NCBI RefSeq assembly: GCF_001314225.1
Contig: NZ_CP012697.1
Span: 186,001 to 250,000 of the forward strand
DNA from: Microbacterium sp. No. 7
GTDB lineage: Bacteria; Actinomycetota; Actinomycetes; Actinomycetales; Microbacteriaceae
Reading direction: 5' to 3'
DNA: 64,000 nucleotides
In this document: in pieces, positions 43,049 to 51,500 of the stretch
How positions within the stretch are numbered: the first letter of the stretch is position 1
Layout of the letters: each line of letters starts with the position of its first letter
Position numbers and translations under genes: made by a program
Notes under the pieces: model-generated
Told to the model about the DNA's origin: nothing
The model's database searches: none
The model's input: only the letters and a program-made list of their open reading frames with translations

Positions 43049-44209
43049 TCAGCTCGCTCGCCAGCACTGCTCCAAGTTTGCGACCGAGAAGTCTTCCTCG
43101 ATCAGAACCTTGAATGCCTCGGTGAAGACGCCGCGCTCGTACCTGCCCACCTGACCAACCCGCCTATCGAGAAGTTCCTGCAACACGTCGGTCTTCAGGA
43201 ACGCGCCGAGGTCTTCGGGATGCATATCGTCTAGGTGAGAAATCAAGCTGGTGGCCGACCGGTCCAACTCTTCCAAGCGAGCGACTCGCTCTGCCTGCGG
43301 ACGATCCGCTCCAGGGCGCCCGAGAATGGCGATGCCAAGCGCCACGATGAAGCCGACACGTGCCGGCTGACGGTCGAAGATGAAGCGGCCGCTTGGGATC
43401 CCCTCGTCGCCCTCGAAGCGTGAGAATGTCTTGTCGAGCCGACTAAGCATCGACAGGACTCCGTAGAACTGATCCTGGAATCCCTCGTTAGCGAGATTGT
43501 CAACAAAGTCCAAGCGGGAAAACTCGTCGGACAATGCCTCCTTCGTGTCTACGGCTGGTTTCCGCAACGAGAACGCGATGTACAGCTCCACGAGGGCATC
43601 GCTTGAATACTGGGCGGGTCCGACGCGGCGCCCTGGCTGGTCGGGAGTGGGAATCTTGTCGATCTCCGGCACTTTCTCCTTGATCTCCGAAAGCAGCGGA
43701 GCGTAAACGACGGAAAGCTGTCGACTGATCGTCCAGGGCACCTGACCCGTGTTTAGGATCAGCATGCGGTAGATCATGGCTCGCACGTTATTAGTGAGCC
43801 AAAACTCAACTCTCACGTCTCCATCGCCTAGCTCGGGTCGATCGGCGAAGGCCTCCTGAAGTGCGGCCGTGCGCTGCATGCCGTCAATGATCGACAGGTT
43901 CGAGCGATCCTTCGGCAAGAATCGAAGGGGATCGCCACCTTTGTCGCGCGGCGGCAGATCCTCGAAGTCCGACAGAGGCAGAACGGCTCCGATTACCACT
44001 GGCGGGAGGGTGGCTCCCTTCTTCAGATCCTCGACCATTCGGTCTCGAATCCGCTTTGCGGTTGTCGTCGCCATGACACCGCGCTGACCAGACAACCCGC
44101 CTTGAGCGGCATGGGCCTCGCTCGCGAGCTCCAGATAGTCGCGAACAGGCATGGTCGTCATGTAGGACCAGCAGGAGGTCCGTTTGTCGAACATCCAGTC
44201 GTTTGTCAT
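43049..44209 (-). CDS. DGQHR/DndB-like protein
   Basis: This 386-aa protein carries LSIIDGMQRTAALQEAF, which resembles the DGQHR/DGQQR core found in DndB- and ParB-like proteins (Met replaces Gln). It is followed by MLILNTGQVPWTISRQLS, a second block typical of the DndB/DGQHR group. The N-terminus has a CWSYMTTMPVRDYLELA stretch. DndB regulates phosphorothioate modification, but no dnd genes are present, so only the fold is inferred. ATG 44209 follows GGAGTGGC and is preferred to an upstream start at 44236. It is the first gene of a minus-strand pair with the HEPN-motif gene one base downstream, and it is divergent from the helicase operon. The GC content is visibly lower than that of the core genes. 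Confidence 0.6.
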   Translation of the reverse strand: MTNDWMFDKRTSCWSYMTTMPVRDYLELASEAHAAQGGLSGQRGVMATTTAKRIRDRMVEDLKKGATLPPVVIGAVLPLSDFEDLPPRDKGGDPLRFLPKDRSNLSIIDGMQRTAALQEAFADRPELGDGDVRVEFWLTNNVRAMIYRMLILNTGQVPWTISRQLSVVYAPLLSEIKEKVPEIDKIPTPDQPGRRVGPAQYSSDALVELYIAFSLRKPAVDTKEALSDEFSRLDFVDNLANEGFQDQFYGVLSMLSRLDKTFSRFEGDEGIPSGRFIFDRQPARVGFIVALGIAILGRPGADRPQAERVARLEELDRSATSLISHLDDMHPEDLGAFLKTDVLQELLDRRVGQVGRYERGVFTEAFKVLIEEDFSVANLEQCWRAS

Positions 44210-44629
44210 GCCACTCCGATCGCCCGCGGACAGCACAGGTGCGCGCCAGCACGATCCTACTGCCCGTCGCGCCGGCGGCGAGCCGCGGCGCTGGCGGCAT
44301 ACTCAACCACCCTCCCAGCGTCCGCTCATGGCTGCGGCCTGCGGTGGGAAGTATGCGATGTCAACATTCGCTCCGCTCGGGTGAGGGTCCAGACCGCAAG
44401 CGACAGTGATGCTGCATGCGGGTCCGATTCTCACACGGGACGGTAACTTCTCGGTAGACGAAAGTATGCGATGGGTGACCGGGAACCGCGTTCTCCATCG
44501 GTTCCTCGGCGCCGGGAGCCTGGCAGTGCAGAAAGTTCGTGTCGGAGTGGCGAGAGTTGGGGCAACGTCGGAGGTTTCGACCACACTGATATGGATACAG
44601 CGGAGCGCGACATGTGGGAGGGGGCATCC
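44210..44629. promoter_or_regulatory. Divergent promoter region of the defence cargo
   Basis: These 420 bases separate the DGQHR-like gene (minus) from the helicase operon (plus) and hold no supportable gene. A 12-bp direct repeat AAGTATGCGATG occurs at 44349-44360 and 44462-44473, and a related inverted half-site GGCATACT lies near 44297-44304. These could be binding sites for a regulator shared by both operons. I did not find a convincing -35/-10 pair. Confidence 0.4.
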
Positions 44630-47470
44630 ATGTCTGAGGTGGCGTCGAGCACGGTCGACGAGTTGTTGGAGCATCTTCACGCGCGCCTTGACACCCATTT
44701 CAGCAGGATGCGGGACGAGCGCGCGCTCCTAGAAGTCGCTGCGCCCGTTTTCGCCCTTGAACATGAGCTTTCTGCCGAAGACCTTGATCTGCTGATCGCG
44801 ACGGTGCGGACAGTGGTGGCCGAAGGTCTCGGCTCTCGCCATCGCCGGTGGTGGTTGCCGTTCGTCGTATACGCCGCTGAGGCCGGCTACGACTATGTCG
44901 GGGATGAGTACTGGCGAAGCTTCGAGCAGCGCACGCCCGGCTGGCGCTCTGAGCACCGCGCCTTGATCAAGTCGTGGTTTACGAAGTTCGCGGCGGCATA
45001 TGGCGGGGCCGTGCCGACGGGCGCCTTCGCTGCGGCGTTCACGATCATCGCCTGGCCGATCACGCACGGCGTGCTGCCGACCTACCTGCAGCGACAACTG
45101 GCCCAATTGTTGTACGAGTTCAGCGCCGCCCTCACCTCGGACCTGCTCGATAACCCACCCGCCCTCGGCCTGAGGCTGGCGCAACGAGCAGCGTCGTACA
45201 CCGAGCGATTCCGCATCTTCTGCGAGAACACCACCCTTGTCGGGCAGGTCGCCGCCGCGCTGTTGTCCGGGCACGATTCACCCAGCCCGTACCTTCTCAA
45301 CTCCACGCTCGAGCGGATCGTGACTGATCTGTCCAAGGAGCAGCAGGCGCATCACTGGCTGCGAACGGCCCAGCGGTCCGCGCACCGGGCGCGTGGTTTT
45401 CGCCCGACCGCGACTCAGGGGCAGACAGCATCGGCGCCGCACACGCAGCCACGCGCGACCGATCCGCGGTTGTATCTGCGTCTGGGGGACCAGTGGAACG
45501 CCCATGCGGAGCTCCCCGACTTGACGCCGCTGGGGGCGGGGCTGCCCGACGTGTTCCGGCAGTTACGGGTGTCGCGGGCTTTCGTTAATGGCGCCGACCG
45601 GCACGTGCCGCCGAGCGGACTGCTTTACCCCGGCCAATCGGTCCAGTTCGCGACGTGGCCGCGTACCGATCAAGCCTTCCTGCGGCTGGACCGGGCGCAG
45701 GCGGAGACCAACCGGATCCTGGCAGACCAGTGCGTCATCACCCCGGGGCCGTGGTGGCTGTTTCGCCGCCAAGGCGCGGGCCTGGCGACCGAAGTGAAGG
45801 GCAAGTTGGTTCGCCCCGGGCACCGCTACCTGCTGATCGGGGCGAATTCGCTGACCCCGCCGACGGTGCCGTGGATCGCCGAGGTGGGAATCAACGTTGA
45901 GGGGGTGCGCGGCTACGAGCTCACGGTCCCCGAGCAGGTCAGCGAGAAGGACGCCGCCGCGCTGACCGCCGGCGGCATCGCTGTGCTCACTCACGTCGCC
46001 ATCCGCCCGGTCGGCATCGTCGCCAGCGCATGGGACGGTGAGGGCGAAGCCGAATGGGTTGCGGGGGAACCGGCAATCCTCGGGATCCGATCCGAACTGG
46101 CCCCGCAACGGTGCCGGCTGACGATCGGCGGGGACGTGTACTTCCTTGATTGGCCAGCCGGGCAGGCCGAACTGCTGTTCTCCCTGCAGGGCCTGAGCGT
46201 CGGCACCCACGTCGCGAGTGTCAGTCTGCTGGGAGACGATGACCGCCCGATGACCGTCGGCTCCCTCGTGATCACGATTCGAGACCCACAGATCCGCCCC
46301 GAGGGTGCCTCCGTCGGCGAGGGGATCCGTCTGCTCGCCACCCCCGCCCGCCCGACCCTCAGCGAACTGTGGGACGAGCGCGCCCAACTCGTGATCGATG
46401 GGCCCGCCGGTGCCGAGGCGGACATCGAGGTGAGCCTGCGTGGCGAGCATGGACAGTCGATCGCGGACCTGAGACGGTCCATCGACCTGCCCCTCGACGA
46501 GGAAGCGTGGACTACGCTCGCCAAAGCGATCCGTAGGGATCACCGTTTCAGCGACGCTTACGATGACGCAGAGTCTTGCGTGATCACCGTCGCTCGCGCC
46601 GGTGTCGGTTTCGCGACCCTGACCTGTGAGCGCGGCTTCCAGCCGCTGCGGTGGCGTTTCGCGCGCAGTCACGAGGGACACGTCCACGCTCGCCTTGTGG
46701 ACCGCACCGACGGCGACGCCACGACCGTCGAGTTCTACGATGTGCAGTCGCCGACCGCCGCCGTGCCGCGGCCGGTCGGCGCCGACATCATCGCCCCGAC
46801 GCGCGGGGGACTTGTCGTCGCCCGCGCCGGTGACGCGTCGGCGTCTCTCATCCTCCCCACCGAACCGAACGCGCTCCTCCAGGAACCCGCCCTGTGCCCC
46901 GCGGTGCCGACCGCCGGCCGCACCTCGACCGACGTCCGCCAGCTGGTCGACGCACACGCGCGGTGGCTGAACGCGGAACTGCCTGCGGACGCGTTCGTCG
47001 TTTATCAGCAGCAGGTGATCGGCGACGCCATCGCCCGCGCGATCGGGACCATCATCGGAGGGAGCCACTGGGTCGCCATCGAACGCAAGGTCGCTCGCGC
47101 GCAGGACGTCGCGGACCTGCTCGCCGAGATGCAGCAGGCTGTCGGGATCTCTACGTCCCACAAGGATCTCGCGACCGCGATCGCGTACAGCCTGTACAAG
47201 TGGCTGTCGGCCGGGAGTCTGCTGCGCGGGTTCGACACCGTCATCGCACCGCACCTCGCCAGCAGCGGGCTGGGCGATCACCCGGCCGTGTCCCGCTTCC
47301 TGCTGATGCTCGCCGGCCGCCCCGGGCATCTTCTCCAGTGGCCCAAGGACGAGATCACGTTCCTGCTCGAGCAGGTCATGCAGACTCCGGTGCTCTACCG
47401 CGCCGCACGGTTCGCGGTTCTCGGCACCCGGGCCCTCAACGACGCCGACGGCGTGGAACGGAGCTTCTGA
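44630..47470 (+). CDS. Large protein of unknown function, first gene of helicase operon
   Basis: This 946-aa protein matches nothing I can name. The first 260 residues are largely helical, with a conserved-looking WWLPFVVYAAEAGYDYVGDE and AAFTIIAWPITHGVLPTYLQ. The middle (about 300-650) is beta-rich, with alternating strands such as VFRQLRVSRAFVNGADR and several Ig-like units. The C-terminal 170 residues are helical again. There is no signal peptide, nucleotide-binding motif or nuclease motif. ATG 44630 is chosen for its GGGAGGGGG ribosome site; the upstream extension lacks coding character. The stop overlaps the next ATG (TGATG), so it is made together with the 363-aa protein, helicase and nuclease, and is probably part of the same complex. 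Confidence 0.8.
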   Translation: MSEVASSTVDELLEHLHARLDTHFSRMRDERALLEVAAPVFALEHELSAEDLDLLIATVRTVVAEGLGSRHRRWWLPFVVYAAEAGYDYVGDEYWRSFEQRTPGWRSEHRALIKSWFTKFAAAYGGAVPTGAFAAAFTIIAWPITHGVLPTYLQRQLAQLLYEFSAALTSDLLDNPPALGLRLAQRAASYTERFRIFCENTTLVGQVAAALLSGHDSPSPYLLNSTLERIVTDLSKEQQAHHWLRTAQRSAHRARGFRPTATQGQTASAPHTQPRATDPRLYLRLGDQWNAHAELPDLTPLGAGLPDVFRQLRVSRAFVNGADRHVPPSGLLYPGQSVQFATWPRTDQAFLRLDRAQAETNRILADQCVITPGPWWLFRRQGAGLATEVKGKLVRPGHRYLLIGANSLTPPTVPWIAEVGINVEGVRGYELTVPEQVSEKDAAALTAGGIAVLTHVAIRPVGIVASAWDGEGEAEWVAGEPAILGIRSELAPQRCRLTIGGDVYFLDWPAGQAELLFSLQGLSVGTHVASVSLLGDDDRPMTVGSLVITIRDPQIRPEGASVGEGIRLLATPARPTLSELWDERAQLVIDGPAGAEADIEVSLRGEHGQSIADLRRSIDLPLDEEAWTTLAKAIRRDHRFSDAYDDAESCVITVARAGVGFATLTCERGFQPLRWRFARSHEGHVHARLVDRTDGDATTVEFYDVQSPTAAVPRPVGADIIAPTRGGLVVARAGDASASLILPTEPNALLQEPALCPAVPTAGRTSTDVRQLVDAHARWLNAELPADAFVVYQQQVIGDAIARAIGTIIGGSHWVAIERKVARAQDVADLLAEMQQAVGISTSHKDLATAIAYSLYKWLSAGSLLRGFDTVIAPHLASSGLGDHPAVSRFLLMLAGRPGHLLQWPKDEITFLLEQVMQTPVLYRAARFAVLGTRALNDADGVERSF

Positions 47471-48561
47471 TGCAGATCAGCCAGCTCACGGCCGAGACGG
47501 CCGCCGTCGCGGCGATACGAACTCTCGGCCTGGACCCCGACATCATCGACCTCACCTCGTTCGAGGCGCTGGCCGCCGCGCTGCGTCGGGCCGCGTCGTT
47601 CCTGTGCCCGACGAGTCCGGGACGACTCGCCGATGCCGTGTACGGCGCCGTGCAGCCCCTCGCCGGTGCCGGTGCGGTCACCCGGTCGGGCATCGGGGAG
47701 ATCCTGGATGAACTGGTCGCTTCCGGGGACCTGCTGGAACTTCGCCGTGACAACGGCCAGTCGGCGCGGCTGCTGTACTTGGCGCCGCCGTCGTTCATCG
47801 AACGACACCCGGGCCGCTACCTGCTCACCGGCATACGACCGTTCGGTGTGCCGTTGATCCTGGACGATCTCGCCCAGACGATCAACTATGAAGGCCCGAC
47901 ACGGTCGATCAGCCTCGATGCGGAGGACGGGCCGACGCAACTCCGCGACCGGGGACTGCGTTGCGTTGCTAGAGAACGTTGGCTAGCCCGACCGGCCATC
48001 GAAACTCCGACCGCATTTCTCGATCACTTTCGGGTGCGCCTCGACACCGCCGCCCTCGCCGGCCACCTCAAGGACATCCAGATCCTCGACCCGGCATCCT
48101 CAGTCCGGTACTACGCGGGCCGTTGGCGGCCGCCGGCGGCCTCCGACACCGGAGACTTCATCGCCCGCCGGCCGCAGGCTTACGGCGCCGACTTATGGTG
48201 TCTGGCTCGGTGTGAGCGCGGCGTGCCGTCGCGTCTGCTGGAGTGGCCGGTCGATAACCCGGTCCTGCCCGGTCGCGACGAGGCATGGCGCTATCAGGCG
48301 GCCGTCGACGCTGCCCGTGGCGTGCCGCAACGATTCCGGCGCCGCGCGGGCGACGTAGCCGGCGGTGACGTCGTCTTCGACTTCTTCTCGCCGCTGCCGG
48401 GTTTCGCGGAACGTTACCTGCAGTTTGTCGGGCTGCCGCTCGGGAAGACGAGGGGTGCGCTGTTCTCGTTCCGTGTGCCCGCCGCTGCGGCCGACGGCGT
48501 CGGAACCTTTCTGATTGACATGTTGTGGATGACACAAGAGGAGGCACCACATGGCGTCTGA
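47470..48561 (+). CDS. Protein of unknown function in helicase operon
   Basis: This 363-aa protein is translationally coupled at both ends: its ATG overlaps the stop upstream and its last 11 bases overlap the helicase start. Residues about 45-120 (SPGRLADAVYGAVQPLAGAG, ILDELVASGDLLELRRD) look like a winged-helix domain. The rest mixes strands and helices with WRPPAASDTGDFIARRPQAY and a C-terminal VVFDFFSPLPGFAERYLQFV. No catalytic motif is evident. It could load the helicase on DNA or link it to the 946-aa protein. It has no recognised family name that I can defend. Confidence 0.8.
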   Translation: MQISQLTAETAAVAAIRTLGLDPDIIDLTSFEALAAALRRAASFLCPTSPGRLADAVYGAVQPLAGAGAVTRSGIGEILDELVASGDLLELRRDNGQSARLLYLAPPSFIERHPGRYLLTGIRPFGVPLILDDLAQTINYEGPTRSISLDAEDGPTQLRDRGLRCVARERWLARPAIETPTAFLDHFRVRLDTAALAGHLKDIQILDPASSVRYYAGRWRPPAASDTGDFIARRPQAYGADLWCLARCERGVPSRLLEWPVDNPVLPGRDEAWRYQAAVDAARGVPQRFRRRAGDVAGGDVVFDFFSPLPGFAERYLQFVGLPLGKTRGALFSFRVPAAAADGVGTFLIDMLWMTQEEAPHGV

Positions 48562-51500
48562 CGCTCCCACGATTGCCGAGACGATCGACGATATCCAGTC
48601 GGCTCTACGTGAGTACATCGAGGCCACCTACCACGTCGGTCACCCCACGATCATCGAGCAGCGCCGCCAATTGCTGCTGACTGAGGGGGTTCTGTTCAAA
48701 GCTCCCTTCATCGAGAGCACCCCGCGGTATCAGACGAACCGCACGTTCGCGGAGCTCGACGTCGACGGCGCCGTCCACGACCTGTTCACTCCGCTCACTC
48801 AGAAGGTCGGCGCACTCGACCGATTGCTGCACGATCCGCCCTACACCCATCAGGCAGAAGCCATCGAGTGGGCGGCCCGCGACGGCAACAGCCTCGCCAT
48901 CACGACCGGCACCGGCTCTGGGAAGACTGAGTCGTTCCTGCTGCCGATGCTCGCCAAGCTGGCCACCGAAGCCAAGCACCGACCGGGCTCGTTCGCTGCC
49001 CCCGCCGTGCGCGCGCTGATCCTCTACCCGATGAACGCGCTGGTCAACGACCAGTTGGGGCGTCTGCGGCTGCTGCTGGGCGACCCGCGGCTGACGACGC
49101 AGTTCCATGCCTGGGCGGGGCGCCCCGCCCGTTTTGCCCGCTACACCAGCCGCACCCTGTACCCGGGTGTGCGGACGGTGAAGAAGGACCAGAAGCGGCT
49201 CGGATCGATCGAGGACTTCTACCTGCTGCTGATCGACAAAGCTGCCGATCCGAAAGCGCCCGGGCACGCACAGGCGAAGAAGCTCAAGGAGAAGCTGGAG
49301 GCGCGGGGCAAGTGGCCCGCGAAACCCGACCTGAAGGCATGGTTCGGGCCCAAGGGCTCGAAGTGGAAGGACGCGAAGAGCGGGCGGTTCGTGCGGGCCG
49401 TGATGGGGCCGGATGACCCGGAACTCCTCACCCGCCACGAGGTCCTCGCCGCACCCCCGGACGTGCTCATCACCAACTACTCGATGCTCGAGTACATGCT
49501 GATGAGGCCGCTCGAGCGGCCGGTGTTCGACCACACCCGGCAGTGGCTGGCGGACAACCCGGAGGAGAAGTTCCTACTGATCGTCGACGAGGCGCACCTG
49601 TACCGGGGAGCCGCGGGCGCCGAGGTCGCACTGCTGCTGCGCCGGTTGCGATCCCGGCTGGGGATCACACCGGATCGTGTCCAGGTGATCACAACGAGCG
49701 CGAGCTTCAGCACCCCCGAGTATGCTCGCGCGTTCGCCGCGCAACTGACCGGTAAGGACGAAGCCGACTTTCGGACGGTCACCAGCAAACCGGCGTTGCG
49801 ATCCAATGCCGCACAGGGCACCGCGGCTGCGGCGACGCTGCTCGCCGGCCTTCCGCTCACGGACTTCTACAACGCCGAGACGGAACCGGCACGCATGGTC
49901 GCGGTCGCCGACCTGCTTACCGACCGCGGTGTGGACGACCGGGACCGTCCCGTCGCGGCGTTGCTGCACGACGCCCTGACCGGCTACGAGCCGATGAACC
50001 TGCTCATCAACGAGACGATGCAGAAGGCGCAACCGTTGCATGAGCTTGGCACCGCGGTGTTCCCCGGAGTTGCCACCGAGGTGGCGGACAAGGCGGTTAC
50101 CGCCCTCGTCGCGCTGGGCAGCGCCGCACGCCCTGCCCCCGAGGAAGCGGGCCTGCTGCCTTGCCGGGTGCATGCGTTCTTCCGAGGGCTTCCCGGACTG
50201 TGGGCATGTATCGATCCTGAGTGCGGAGCCGTAGACCGTGACGATCTGCCGCCGGGCGTCGGACCGATCGGCAAGCTGTACCCGCAACCGCAGGCCACCT
50301 GCGACTGCGGGGCGCGGGTGTTCGAGTTCTACACTTGCCGTCACTGCGGTTCGGCCTACGCGCGCGGCTACACCGATGATCTGCAGCATCCGACGTTCTT
50401 GTGGCATGAGAGCGGCGGCGCATTCCAGACCACCGCCGGCGCGGTCCCCGAACTGTTTCCCCTCGATCTGTTGCTGGAAGAACCGCAGGCCGGGGAGGTT
50501 CAGGTCGCCGAGATCGACCTGGTGACCGGCCGGCTCGATCCGGACAAGCCGCCGGTCCGCGGCCGCGTCGTTTTTCTCCCGAAGCTGCGCAGCGGTGAGA
50601 AGGTGACCAGCGACGACGATGGCGATGACGGCGACGACCACGCCGAAGCGGACGGCGAATTCAAACCGTGCGGTGTCTGCGGACAGTTGGCGGGTTTCTT
50701 CGGCCGCTCCTCTGTGCAGGACCACCAGACCAAGGGCGACCAGCCGTTCCAGGCACTGGTAACCCGACAGATCGAGGTGCAGCCGCCCAGCGCCCCGTAC
50801 TCCACGTTCGCGCCGCTGCGCGGCCGCAAGGTGTTGGCGTTCTCCGACTCGCGACAGGTCGCCGCACGTCTGGCGCCCAACCTGCAGGCGTATTCGATGC
50901 GAGACGTGATCCGGCCGCTGATCCTGAAGGGGTGGGAAGAACTGTCCGCCCAGCCGGGCATTGGCAAGCATCTGAGCCTGGAGCGTCTGTACTTGGCGGT
51001 GATGGTGGGAGCCAAGCAACTCGAGGTGCGGCTGCGTCCGGAACTGCGGGAAGCAGAGTCCCTGCACGTTCTAAAAGCGGTCGGCAAGGCGCTCGACAAC
51101 GGGGCGTTGACGGGCAACGAGGAGGCGCGCGGGGAACTGCTGATGCTCACCTCCCCGCCCCCGCAGGCCCTGTTGCGCGCGATCTACCTGGCCCTGACGG
51201 ACAAGCACTACGGACTGGTGTCTCTGGGACTCGCGTCGATCCGGGAGAAGGCCAGCCTGCGGGACGATCTCCTCGCGGACCTGCCAGCCATCGATGGTGT
51301 CGCCACGACCGACGAGCAGCGCCTCGCCCTGGTCCGGCTGTGGCTCGCGCAGTGGGCGACGCCCACACGCGGCATCTGGTTCCCGACGATGACCTCGGAG
51401 TGGTGGCGGCAGAAGGGCGGCGTGAAGCCCCACACCGGCAGATTCCAGGCCGTCGACCGCTGGCTGGGAACGCTGGCGGCGAAGAAGAAGTTCAAGGAGG

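Noticed and set aside
43049..44209. A Dnd phosphorothioation system
   Set aside because: Only a DndB/DGQHR-like protein is present. No DndACDE or DndFGH genes occur.
44471..44629. Longer N-terminus for the 946-aa protein
   Set aside because: It has no ribosome site and an unlikely composition, whereas ATG 44630 has a strong one.
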